Assembly (NCBI GenBank): GCA_018398765.1
Contig: JAHBMJ010000762.1
Coordinates: 1-40,570, forward strand
Source of the DNA: Chromera velia
Taxonomy: Eukaryota > Sar > Chromeraceae
DNA length: 40,570 nucleotides
Reading direction: 5' to 3'
Below, one piece after another: positions 21,351 through 31,900 of the stretch. Made by a program: the position numbers and the translations under genes. The notes under the pieces were generated by a model that ran no database searches, was not told where the DNA came from, and saw nothing but the letters and a program-made list of their open reading frames with translations. Numbering within the stretch: the stretch's first letter is position 1; every line of letters starts with the position of its first letter.

Positions 21351-21581
21351 ATGTGTGTATGGGAGTCGGTTGTGTGTGAGTCGGTGTGTGTGTATATGTG
21401 AGTCGGTGTATGTGTATGTATATGTGTGTGTGTGTGTGTGTATATGTATGTGTGTGTGTGTGTATGCGTATGTGTGTATATGTGTGTGTGTTTGTATGTG
21501 TGTGTGCACGCGCGTGCGTGCGTATGTGTGTGTATGTATGTGTATGTGTGTGTGTGTGTCTATGTCTGTGTCTGTGTCTTA

Positions 21582-21630
<49 letters not shown>

Positions 21631-21685
21631 GTGTGTGTGTATGTGTGTGTGTGTATGTGTATCTGTCTATCTGTCTGTCTGTCTA

Positions 21686-21745
<60 letters not shown>

Positions 21746-21756
21746 TCTCCCTCTGC

Positions 21757-21795
<39 letters not shown>

Positions 21796-21845
21796 TGTGT
21801 GTGTATGTGTGTATGTGTATGTGTGTGTGTATGCGTCTGTGTATC
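20570..21845. repeat. GT-rich microsatellite cluster
   Basis: (TG)n with interspersed TATG/TGTATG units at 20576-20625 and near-continuously 20840-21660, then (CTGT)n and (CT)n at 21660-21750, then (GT)n again to about 21835. The long Cys/Val or His/Thr frames in it are artefacts. Confidence 0.95.
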
Positions 21846-22382
21846 CGCGCAGCCGTATAAGAAGCAGTTTCTCATCTATGGCATTTCCGGGATCATACAA
21901 AAAAACAGTCTTATAGCACTATCATGCTTCTATGATCGACTCAAAGTTAGAGCATAATAGAGTACAATGTAGTATAATGGAGCCGAAGTATAGATGTATA
22001 GCCTTAGGGAAAAATAGGAACTAAAAAAAAAATTGATTTAAAAAAAATTGCTTACTAACTCTGATCGCGTAAATTATTTTGAGTCGATTTTCTGAAGCTT
22101 TTGAAAAAAGGTTTTTAAAAAACATTATGATGTATGTGTGATCGAGTAACCAAATCCTAGTCTAGATCCTAGTATAGACACACTAGTACAAACATATAAG
22201 ATCTTACTACTAGTAGTAGTACACCGCCCTACACTAGCTGCTACAAAAAAAATATGAGGACATATAAATAGATTTAGCACACATGTTATAATTTAAAAAG
22301 ATGTTTACAAATGTTTTTACATGGTTTAAACATCAGGAATTATTGTGATTTTACTTTAATTAACTGAAAAAAATTAAAAATA

Positions 22383-22430
22383 TTTGGAGTCAGAATTAGT
22401 GTTGGAGTCAACATGGTCCCGTTTTCACAT
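22383..22430 (-). repeat. Right terminal inverted repeat
   Basis: Inverted copy of 18329-18376; bordered by the second TCAA. Confidence 0.9.
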
Positions 22431-23089
22431 TCAAGCTTGACGTCTGATACGACGCCTAGTTTCCAGACGCAACGGAGGGCTAGCAGAAGACATTCTAAAA
22501 AATCAACTAAGTCGTGAGCTGCATACAGCTTGGCTCTTGTGGACGAGCGGGCAACACGCTGCTGGGAAAATGCGCACCAATGCAAGACTGCAGAGCCGAG
22601 GCGAATTAGCCACCCGGTCTGAGGGTGGGCGTTGCCTGCAGTCCCAAGGGCGGCATCACTCTAGGATGTGGTACGAAGGAGGGAGGATGAGGACGGGACG
22701 TCGGAGCGCGAGATTTGGATTACACGAGATAAGGCTATGCATTGGGCATAGCGAAGGAGCGAAAGTAGAAGGGCAGCGTCGGCAGCCGTGGAGGCAGAAG
22801 CATGGCGACTAAGTTGATTACACTCCTGCACGAGATCAGGGCGAGTATCTCGTGCGACCCAAGACAAGCACCCCAGTCGTTCACGGAAGGACCTCGCTTC
22901 TTTTGTGAAAAGAAGCGGAGGCGGCTCTCCTGGGAGTTCTCGAGACGAAGGGGGAAGAGGGAACAGATCGAACTTTTCGCATTCTGTTTGAGTTGTGGAA
23001 GACTCCCCCATGCCTTCAGGTAGGGGAAGGGATAGGAGGTACTCAGTTTGGTAAATGGAAATGGAGTCTTTCGTCAGCTTAAAATCCAC
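22431..23089 (-). pseudogene. Copia RT C-terminus and RNase H N-terminal piece
   Basis: Contains 'RERLGCLSWVARDTRPDL' (the copia G-L-x-Y-x-x-x-x-RPD motif) then 'LHWCAFSQQRVARSSTRAKL' where the consensus is W-x-S-x-K-Q-x-x-V-A-x-SSTEAE. The catalytic Glu of SSTEAE is Arg here, so the RNase H would be inactive even without the insertion at 22431. Stops occur near 22660. Confidence 0.85.
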
Positions 23090-23091
23090 CC

Positions 23092-23955
23092 CTACCCAGC
23101 GGATGCTGCCTTTGTCGGCCGGGTGATCTTCATCTCACACCTTCCTTTCTGTGCAATCTCTCGGGCAAGCTGGACTGCTGACCCCCCGAGGGGAAGGATC
23201 GCAAAGTCATCTACAAAAGTGGGAAGGATGCCCAGGAGGCGAGAGGAAGAAGCCTCTGGTTTTCCTATCCATTTCCACCAGACCCCCCTGACTAGGGAGG
23301 GAACCCAGCCTGCTGCTGCGAGAGTTTTATTGCGGGAACGGTCCCACAGGTTGCCTGAGTCCTTCATGCCATAGAAAGCACGATTCAGACGCCAGAGGTA
23401 CTTACCATAGTCTGGGTGGTCCTTAGGAGGGCGGACATAAACGCAGTCGGATCGGAGGGCCGTTAGGTAGGCGGTCTTAACATCCGCCACTACAATCTCA
23501 CGGGGGTCAAAATCTGCGTATGCAAACGCCATGGCTAAGGCACAGCGCATGGCCCACTGGGATGTGGTAGCACAGGAGGTAGTGACCCCTTCTCTGCGAT
23601 CAAAGAACGGAGACCTGTCAGTGACTACTCTTGACTTGAAATCCTACTCCCCCGCCTTCTGACGCTTCATGGTATCGACAAAATGGGTGGGGATAGCGGA
23701 ATGGACCTGCTCTGGCGGTACTTCAGCAATAGAGACTCTTTCGTAGACATCGTTTTCAGAGAGCGAAGAGAGCTCTTTCTCTCGGGAAGCTGCACGGCCT
23801 TCGAGCTGCTCAGGAGACAAACCGCGGCGAAGAAGAGGGGTGTGTGTGGTGGCAGCTGAGCATGCGCCAACAGAGGCCTGCTGTTGTTCGTCGTTCCAGA
23901 GAAAGAAAGGGGGGGATGTTGCTGTTTCAGCATTGTGGTGCTCTGTATATCTCAT
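23092..23955 (-). pseudogene. Copia reverse transcriptase
   Basis: Motif A 'VVADVKTAYLTA' (about 23500-23450), then 'VYVRPPKDHPDYGKYLWRL', 'AFYGMKDSGNLW' and motif C 'PTFVDDFAIL' (about 23215-23185) follow the copia RT order with the catalytic Asp pair intact (FVDD for YVDD). The upstream part to 23955 is a Ser/Glu-rich connecting region. Stops at about 23643 and 23090. Confidence 0.9.
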
Positions 23956-24006
23956 GAGCAGACTCTGCAGAGGGGGAAAACAGCACAGCCATTGCAGCTT
24001 GGGAAG

Positions 24007-24376
24007 TCAGCGAGTCAAAAGAAAGACGATCGGAGGGGAAGCATGTGTCGTGACTGGCGAGCAAGACACTTTTGTACGTCTTGCACACGTCTGAAGGAAG
24101 ACAACCTTCAGCAGTGAGGGCTGTCCTCTCGACGACCTCTTCGGGGATGAGGTAACACAGTTCAGGCCCACACCCCGCAGGCTTTTGTGCAGAGTACAAC
24201 AGTTTAGGGTGGCCACGCATGGGGCACCAAGCAGGCTGCATGCGGCGGCTGGCAAGAAGCATTCGGCTAGTTAAGCCCCAGGCTTGAACTTCCACTCTAC
24301 CCTCTCCACTAGGATCGACGGCACGAATGCTTCCTAGGAAACACCGATTGGTGTTTTCGTCTTTCCAGATGATCAA
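24007..24376 (-). pseudogene. Copia integrase C-terminal/connection region
   Basis: 'WKDENTNRCFLGSIRAVDPSGEGRV' matches the position between integrase core and RT in copia elements, a poorly conserved region. In the same frame as gag-protease-integrase; a frameshift to the RT frame occurs near 23940. Confidence 0.5.
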
Positions 24377-24547
24377 TTCATCCTTGCAAAAGTCGGTGAT
24401 GTCAAACTTGGGGGGCTGGGGTGGGGGCGCCGGAGGGGAGTCTGTGGCTGGGGGCTGCTGCGGCAGTTCGGGCGGGGGGACTGGCTGCTGCTCCTGCTGC
24501 TGCTGCGGCTACAGTTCAGAAAGGGGCACAGAGAAGACAGGTTCCGG

Positions 24548-25468
24548 CTAACTGCTGTCATTTGCTTGGATACAGCGATGGTGAGCTAGAATAGGACGGC
24601 CAAAAGGCAGACGCAAGTGGAACATATGTTCACTCAGTGACACGCGTTGAAGGACCGAAACAGGGGTCCAGAGGGGGTCAAGCTTGGTACGAGGCAAATC
24701 AGGGTGGCGGTAAAGGACTGAGGAACCCACAGGGAAAGGGAAAGACCCCTCAGAGGGGCGGTGGGTTGTCTGAAGCAAGTCATGAAGGGCAGCAATGGGA
24801 GGACTAAGAGGCTGCGCAGACCATCGACGCTCAAATGGGCTCTTTTTGCTGCGACCGCGGGGCTAACGGTTATATTTCATGGCGGCAAGGGACGTAAAGC
24901 CTCTTCAGTGGGAGTCATCGAGGCCGCGGTCGTGGAGGATGCCCCTCAAGATCGTGAGCCACTCGCGGTGGGAGCGTTCATTCTTACCAAGGGAGTGGTG
25001 ACTGCCTATGGGAGTGAGGGGATTGTAAGCTTCCCTTTCAGTAAGGCGGGCTCCAAACTTCCCTTGAAACTCAGTCCCATGGTCTGTCATGACCTGTGGG
25101 GTGAAGTCTCCTTCCAGACTGTTTGTCCATCGCTCATACGCGGCATCGGTGGCATCAGAGGATTTCTCTTCCACCACCATAACCCCCAAATAATCATTCT
25201 CTTGGTCTTGAATGTGCAATGAGTACCCCCCGCTGAGCCCCATGACTAAGCCACAAGTGACATGCAATCCTGGCTGTGTCACTTTAAGAGACCTTCAACT
25301 GCCATCACCTGCGTGCCGGGGTTTGATCCTCCCACATGTGCCCCCCCGGATGCAAGGCAGGAGGGCACGTCGAACGGCGTTTCGAGAAATGCCGCCTTTC
25401 AGCGAGGGGATGTCACGCAGGCCTGCATGAAGGGAGCGCCACGTCGTCTCGATACCGGGATGGCCAAG
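24548..25468 (-). pseudogene. Copia integrase
   Basis: After the pre-integrase 'LGHPGIETTWRSLH' segment come 'GGYSLHIQDQENDYLG', 'MTDHGTEFQGKF' and 'GKNERSHREWL', matching the second Asp and the Glu of the DDE core; the first Asp position reads 'HVTCG' (Thr for Asp). The frame continues with stops to 'PPIAALHDLL' and a basic tail. Confidence 0.75.
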
Positions 25469-27565
25469 CTACTCGTGATGGAAGCGGATGAGCTCATCAA
25501 CGGTAGCCTTCACAGATAAACGACCGGGGTCTGAAGCCGGGGGGGGGGGGGGGGGNNNNNNNNNNNNNNNNNNGGGGGCTGATGAGGAGGTTGGTGATTC
25601 AGCTTGTTCCGAATACTGCCATGAAGGAGATGCTTCCCTGGGCTTTGGCTGTCGTCGATTTCGCCTCGCCTTCTTCAGGTGAAGAGGGAGATGCCCATTG
25701 GCAAGGACGAGTCGGGGTTCGGCAGGTAAGCGGGAAGAAGATAAAAAAGAAGCAGACACAGAATCAGAACAAAACACAGACGATGCAGGCTCCACCTGGG
25801 CAGCCTCAGAAGATACTGGTTGGGAGGACGGTACGTATTCAGACTGGGGTGGGCCAGTCCTGTCAATCTCCAGAGGTAAAAAAAATAAATCATTATCTGC
25901 ATAGAGAAATTTGAGAACGGTGGAGGGGAGATGCAGGTGGCCTGTCTGATAGTCAAACGTGGCACCCATTTCAATCAAGCGTTTGTTGCCTACTAGGGGA
26001 AGAGTCACTGCTTCCGTTTCCATGATGGATGGTTTCAGCAGGGCAGGCTTACCGTCAAGGAAACAAGGAATCGAAGCACGTTTACACATCCATACTTTCT
26101 TTGCGCATGCACTGCGAACGGACACAGGGTTGGGCAATGGTTCTTCTATCCATTTCAAACCCACTTCCTTTTTCTTCTTGACCAGCCAGCCTCGTGTGCA
26201 TGTGGTACTACTGGCACCCACATCGAGCATACAACCAAGACCGTCAAAAGAAAAAGAGGGACGAAGAGAATCAGAAGAAGATGCTGACTTCATGCGACCT
26301 GCAGCAGCAGCTGCAGGGTTGGAATCAGACGCGTCGTCAGAGTCCTCCGTGTTGAAATCGGTAGCCCCCGTCAAGGCCGCCCCCTTCTGTCTGGAAGAAC
26401 GCCCACCCGAGCGACCCTGGGAGTTGCGGGGAGGGTATCCGTACGCACGGAGGAGGGCGTCGATGTCCTTTACTAATTCGCAGTCGCCAGGCTTGTGGCC
26501 CCAACGAAAGCAGGACGGGCAGAAGTACTGCTTTAAGCAGTGCTCAGCCTTATAACCTGGGTGGGTACAGTTGGGCTGAGGGGGCACTGCACGTCCACTC
26601 TGGGGGTTCGCAGGGCGGGAAGGAGGCTTTCCTGCGACACTCACACCTGGCTGTGACTGCAGGTAGGGAGATCGGACGGGGGTCACTGGGAGGAAGCAAG
26701 ATGGCTTGGCAAAAGTTCGGAACTTCTCCAGGGCTCCATCATCGCCATAGAAGGGCATGTGAGCGGGGAGTGCGTTCCTGAGTCAGACTTGGGCACGCAC
26801 TTTGTGATCGGAGATGCCATTGAGGAGAAGGAGGGAGGCGAGCTGCCCATCCCGCCTCCCTAGGGGATCGAGGAGGGGGACTTGCTGGCGCACTACCTTC
26901 CAGTTTACATCATCGTCGGGGTCGCCTGTGCCTTTGTAGACACAGACGCGCTCTTCTCTCAGAGACAGCGTTGCCATTCGCTGACAAGCCGTCTCCACAG
27001 CGTTGCCAAACTGCTCTGCGTCTGCGTGCTACGATGAGGAAAGGGTGGCAAGGGAATGGAAAGCGTCAAAGAGGCGCTTCTCTTCCTTCTCTCCCGAGGC
27101 TTTCAGGATCTTGGTCTTCAAGTACTCGTAGCTGTCTCTATCGGAAAGCTCAACAATGAGGTTGTGGAGGTCGGGGAAGGATTCCAGACCGGACTTAAAA
27201 GCGGAGGCGACCACTTTCGGGGCAGCGGAGGGCTGCTGCTTGAGATGGTCCTCAAAAGAGGACACAATTTTCAGTCGGCCGGCGTACGAACGATCCTTGT
27301 ACTTCAGCTTACACTCCTATTTTGCAAATTTATAGGAGGCGGAGAGAGCGGGCAACACAGGCGTGGCAGAAAGAGTCGAAGAAATGGCCGTGCCACTGGA
27401 TTGCTGCTGTGCCACTGTGAGAGCAAGAAGGACTTCAGTGGACTTTGTGATTGCAGTAACAGCTTCAGACAGAGAAGAAGAATTAGCGAGGGTTTCATCT
27501 TCTGCAGGAGTGGAGATGAAACGCCCGTCTTCACCTCGATTTCTATTCTTGCCTCTCTTACACAT
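25469..27565 (-). pseudogene. Copia gag and protease
   Basis: Starts at an ATG at 27565 ('MCKRGKNRNRGEDG') and stays in one frame with stops near 27319, 27030 and 26783. Gag shows helical capsid-like segments, then a perfect CX2CX4HX4C zinc knuckle 'CPSCFRWGHKPGDC' (about 26525-26485). The protease site reads 'CMLDVGASSTTC' (about 26235-26200; consensus DSGA). Downstream is a Ser/Pro-rich linker interrupted by the assembly gap. Confidence 0.85.
25556..25573. other. Assembly gap (18 N) in a G run
   Basis: Eighteen N follow at least 17 G and precede 5 G; the true length of the homopolymer, and hence the frame across it, is unknown. Confidence 0.99.
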
Positions 27566-27606
27566 GTTGAGAGGAACGAATGGAAAGTAAAGAATCAGAC
27601 CGGTAA

Positions 27607-27620
27607 CCAACCTGCTACCA
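27607..27620 (-). promoter_or_regulatory. Primer binding site (tRNA-iMet-like)
   Basis: Immediately next to the 5' LTR, in element orientation, is TGGTAGCAGGTTGG. The first nine bases match the complement of the 3' end of eukaryotic initiator tRNA-Met (…TGCTACCA). Confidence 0.75.
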
Positions 27621-27940
27621 TGATAAACCCTAATCTCTACAGACCAGCGAAGGTCTATGTGGAGATACAGGTTATTTTGGAGTTCACAGATTGTAATTAT
27701 ATTCATGCATGGTCCCTTGTTCAAGTCCACTTCTCAGCTAAGATCAAACCGTTACTTCTGATCGATCTCCGATTTAATTGCATGCATTCTTGCTTGCATG
27801 CATTTCAGTTGCTGGAGCCGGTTGGGGCCGTCATGAAGTGTGCGCACCCTGCCGGTTGGGGCCGTCAGGAACTGTCTTTCTTGCTCATGCCATTATATCC
27901 TTGACGCAGCGACTCAGGCTTTAAGCTGGTTCACAACACA
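27621..27940 (-). repeat. 5' LTR of the copia element
   Basis: 320 bp, begins TGTGTTGTGAACC and ends GGGTTTATCA in element orientation; see 17626-17945. Confidence 0.93.
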
Positions 27941-28687
27941 TATAGCATAGCATAGCATTGATGTTCTGGGTTTTGCTCGTGGTCCAAAATCTATATAGGT
28001 CTCGAGCCCAGAGAGGGTGACAGTTAAAATTGTTAAATACCGTATATCGGTTATAACAGGTTGTTTTTGACCCCTAAATAACGGTATTTGGTATTTAAAC
28101 CTACCGTTTTAAGTATTTAAGCAACTATACGTCTAGCTATGTATGGAAAAATATAAAACGATTAGTATTTATCCTAGGTAGATATTTCATAACTCTGGTG
28201 ACAGTCATAGTTAGGACCTAGAATTACAGATTGTCATTCATGCAGTACGTCAGACAACTAGAGAAATATATAGTAAAAACTAAATCCATTTTTTTTTTTA
28301 CTGTCATACAGTGTGAATAAATTTTAAAGTTCACAATTAGTTAAGGATACAAATTTTATATTATTTTTTTTATGTTTAAAATAAAATGATAAATATATAA
28401 TTTGATAAGTCTTTTTGCCCGGAAACATTGTTTCAAATTCAGTTTTTACCAGTAGACTGCGAATAGTATGAAAATGAAAGTACCGGACCAGGTACCGGAC
28501 TGATAACAGCAGTCTAGAGTCTACGCTTGCTCAAGCTATCAATGAGACAAACTAATGATACCTCGGAGATCACTAACGAACTAGAAAAAAAAATAAAATG
28601 TGGCAGGTCAATTTGAAAGGTAAGCATGGCTCTGCATACAACACACCGTTCATTCTGAGAAACAAGACAGTCTCTGTGTTTTTTCGA
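27941..28687. other. AT-rich intergenic region with transposon-like fragments
   Basis: A TAGCA repeat follows the LTR. From 28021 CAGTTAAAATTGTTAAATACCG resembles the left end of the hAT-type element at 5360, and GTACCGGACC motifs occur at 28480-28500, but no paired ends with target duplication were found. No gene; the right edge is the 3' end of the next gene. Confidence 0.45.
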
Positions 28688-28897
28688 TCATCCCCTGTTC
28701 CTTTCTTGTTTGAGTGGGAGGGACACCTGTCCTCCTCTTTCTGCAAATGCGAGGGCGTTCCGCATCTCTTCCACGAATGCCTCCCGAGTCATTCCACTTG
28801 TTTCGAACTGCACAGAGGACAGGAATGAAGAGACATAGATGGAGACATGCGTACAGTGCCAGATGCATGGTTATTCTTCACAAGTGCAGTACACACA

Positions 28898-28934
<37 letters not shown>

Positions 28935-31900
28935 CGAACCCTTCGGGCAGTCACGTTTGCCGTTTCGCATGAATGTCATCTTCTGAGCAGATCGCATATC
29001 AACACATCTGCAGCCTGTCTCCACATGCAGAAGCTCGTCGGCCACTGTACCCATGGACCTGCATGTACCTACACGGGTATGTGTTTCCGCCCTAATGCAG
29101 TTGACTGCCTGGTGACTCTCTTCATCTGACAGGATGCGGCGACGCATTGACTCACTGACCTTGGGCATGTTCAGTCTGAAGTGTTCGAGCACCGTTCCCA
29201 GCGCAGCCTTCCTCAGAGGAGAGGGCACGACGGCGTCTGCAAATTCCCAGCCGCTCCCCTCCACGTTGGGGTCCCTGGGGCCATCTGCGGCGTCGCGGGG
29301 ACCGGAGGCCCTTCTCCCTGATGTCACCGCCGCAGAGGGGGGACTTGCGGCAACGAAGCAGAGGATCTTCGGGTCACGTCTGAAGAGGAAGAAACAGAAA
29401 GAGAAAAAGAAAAAGAAAGGCAGGTTAAAACAGGAACAGAGTCTGAGAGAGTAAATATAAGTACGTGCAAGCGAGGCAGGCCACTACTCGGAGGAACGAT
29501 CGATTTTGTCTGCATGTGTGCCTTTATTGATTCTCACATGCAGCTGTCCGATTGACGGGCGAACCTCTTGGCTGCGTCTGCCAACCGCCTCGCCCTGTCG
29601 AGTTCTGCCTCAAATCCCCTGTGTTCCTTCCCGTCTCCACGCAGGAGATCTGGACCGTCAGAGGGGGACCTGACTTCTATCAGGAGGGCCCCGAAGGAAG
29701 ACCTGGAGACTGCACACACGGAGAGAACATGCAGAGGGAAGAGAGGATGAGGCAATGCAATCAAACGTGGAGACAAGAGAAAGAGAGAGAGGGGGGGGGG
29801 GGGGGGGGGAGAGGGAGAGAGGGAGAGAAAGCATCTTCAGACCGTAGAGTGAAACAAAAAAAAAGGGAAAAAACAGAGACAAACAACAGACCAACGAACC
29901 TCTCTGTGCTGCATCCTCAGGGCTGAGGGCAAGCTCGAAAGGAACACCCAACTGTCGGAGGACCTGAACAAAAAAGTCCACACACACCGAAGAAATGTGA
30001 AAGGTGCGTGGGTAAATCTATCGTCAAAGTAAGCCGGGAAAGCATTGTGTGAAAGGTCTGGCGATTCGCCGGGCACAGAGCTATCAAAGGGCCCGGCCAA
30101 AGTTCCTGCACGGGGCGTGAAAACTGGGGAGAGCTGGCGGGATGGAGGAAAAAAGCAAGAGGAAGACTGTTTGGCGATCGAATATCATACAGTGAAAGAA
30201 AGAAACGCTTCATCCTCTTCTCTTCTCTTCCTGCTGATCGACTCCCTTGCGTGCCTCCCTGCCTTTCTCACTGCACGGCACAGCATTAATTGCGAGTGAA
30301 ACACAAAGGAAAGGGACGAAGTACCTGCAGATTCACTCACATTCTGAGCCTGGAGCTGTGTGTGCGCGCTTGCAGAGACAATGAGAAAGCGGGGGAATGC
30401 GAGAGACGGGTACCTCAGTCGTTGTAGCTGCAGAGAGAGGAGGAGAGCACATTGAAATTCCAGAGGAATGCATGCTTTCTTTCACACAGCGGGATGCTCG
30501 ACCGGAATCCAGAAGGATGAATGAATTCCTCAGGGAAGAGTAGAAGGAAAAGGGGGCCAGGGAAGCGAGAGAAAACTAGTACTGATAGATGACAAGCATT
30601 GGACGGTCTTTTGATTGAAAAAGTTCGCAGGCTTTTCGAGGCGCCATGAATTCCCTCATTCCCTTAATTGTCTCTCTTATCTTCAGCCTTCCATCCTTCA
30701 TCCTCCGTTTGAACAGGCACACATCATCTCGTCCTCTGGCGATTTTTTCCCAATCGCCCTTTTCCCCTCTCAGAATCATTTTTTGATTTTCCCAATCGCC
30801 CTTTTCCCTCTCAGAATCATTTTTTGATTTTCCCAATCGCCCTTTTCCCTCTCAGAATCATTTTTTGATTTTCCCAATCGCCCTTTTCCCTCTCAGAATG
30901 ATTTTCTGATTTTCCCAATCACCCTTTTCCCCTCTCAGAATCATTTTTTGATTTTCCCAATCGCCCTTTTCCCTCTCAGAATCATTTTCTGATTTTCCCA
31001 ATCGCCCTTTTCCCTCTCAGAATCATTTTTTGATTTTCCCAATCGCCCTTTTCCCTCTCAGAATCATTTTTTGATTTTCCCAATCGCCCTTTTCCCTCTC
31101 AGAATCATTTTCTGATTTTCCCAATCGCCCTTTTCCCTCTCAGAATCATTTCGATTTTGAATGGCATCACGATACCCACCCTGTCTCCAAAGTGGTTTGC
31201 GTACACAGCCTTTCCCATGTAGAACATGAGGCAGAAGGGACAATCGCGCAGTCCAAAGCGCTGCGCCATCTGCAAACAGACAAAAAGAGGAATTAAGAAG
31301 TCGGGCATAGATGTGCATGGGAGAAAAGAAAAAAAGCAGAATTAAGACACACGAAGCGTCAGATCCCCCCTTCTCTTTTCAAATGCATTTCCTCTGCGTG
31401 TCATCCCGTTCTCCTGTGATATCGCCCCTTTGAGTCCATTTCCCCCTCCCCTCATCTGACCGTCTTCCCCTCCGAGAGCTCCACCCTCACAAGGCGGAAA
31501 GGACACGAGGTGACCGGCCGAAGGGGGCGTGACCCCATCTTTGCAGCCGCAGAAATGCCTCCGCTCCCTGCAGAGGTTTTCTGCTCCTCTGGTTCTTCCG
31601 CTCCATACTCAGACACGAGTCTGCCCTGTACACGGTCAGCCAGAGAGATCGCAGCCAGACTCTGGTTGCGGTTGTAGATTGCAGTCACGACCTGCACAAA
31701 GAATAGGATGAATCAACGATGAAGAAGACACACTCAAAAGTGCACTTCTCTAGAAACACAGAAGAGCAATAAAACTCCTTCACCGCCCATTCCTCCCACA
31801 CAACTGACCACAACGAGAAGCGTGGGGGATCCCGTCAACTCGTCGATTTCCTTCAACAGCGCCTGCAGTCAGGACAAGTCAAAAAGAAAACTGTACAGGA

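Larger units (their letters stand above)
18325..22434. mobile_element. 4.1-kb terminal-inverted-repeat element nested in copia RNase H
   Basis: The element is 18329-22430 (4,102 bp), flanked by TCAA at 18325-18328 and 22431-22434. The left end ATATGAAAACGGGACCA and the reverse complement of the right end ATGTGAAAACGGGACCA differ at one position; after five unmatched bases the inverted repeats continue as ACTCCAACACTAATTCTGAC to about 48 bp. Excising it with one TCAA restores the host codons GTC-AAG-CTT-GAT-TTT-GAC-GAC (VKLDFDD), which confirms the 4-bp duplication. Inside are tandem repeats of ~186 bp, a long hairpin and a 1-kb GT microsatellite, but no transposase, so it is non-autonomous. 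The superfamily is not clear: 4-bp duplications occur in a few groups, and the target here is TTGA, not TTAA. Confidence 0.9.
17626..27940 (-). mobile_element. Ty1/copia LTR retrotransposon, decayed, carrying a nested DNA element
   Basis: Two 320-bp LTRs (27621-27940 as 5' LTR, 17626-17945 as 3' LTR) begin TG and end CA in element orientation. They differ at 11 positions by my count (about 96.6% identity), ten of which are transitions. Between them, in minus-strand order gag, protease, integrase, RT, RNase H, is the copia order. Without the nested 4.1-kb element and one target duplication the element is about 6.2 kb. Gag-protease-integrase stay in a single frame from 27565 to about 23940, RT lies in a second frame, and RNase H returns to the first; many stops make it inactive. 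The flanking 5-mers (TATCT left, TATAG right) do not match well, so there is no clean target duplication. Confidence 0.93.

Noticed and set aside
20833-21957. Long open frames in the GT microsatellite (up to 374 codons)
   Set aside because: Cys/Val or His/Thr dipeptide-like translation arises from the repeat; open frames occur on both strands.
28021-28510. A second complete hAT-type element
   Set aside because: The left end resembles the 5360 element but no paired right end with an 8-bp duplication was found.
29534-29776. Stop at 29537 with nearby AATAAA taken as the end of the long minus-strand gene
   Set aside because: A good donor (AAGAG|GTTCGC) before the stop joins in phase to an exon at 29379, and coding-like sequence continues to a clean terminal exon at 28807-28688.
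30576-31318. 41-bp repeat array considered as CRISPR or as a repeat protein
   Set aside because: Head-to-tail copies have no spacers. The minus-strand Lys/Arg/Gly frame is caused by the repeat and lies in an intron between well-bounded exons.
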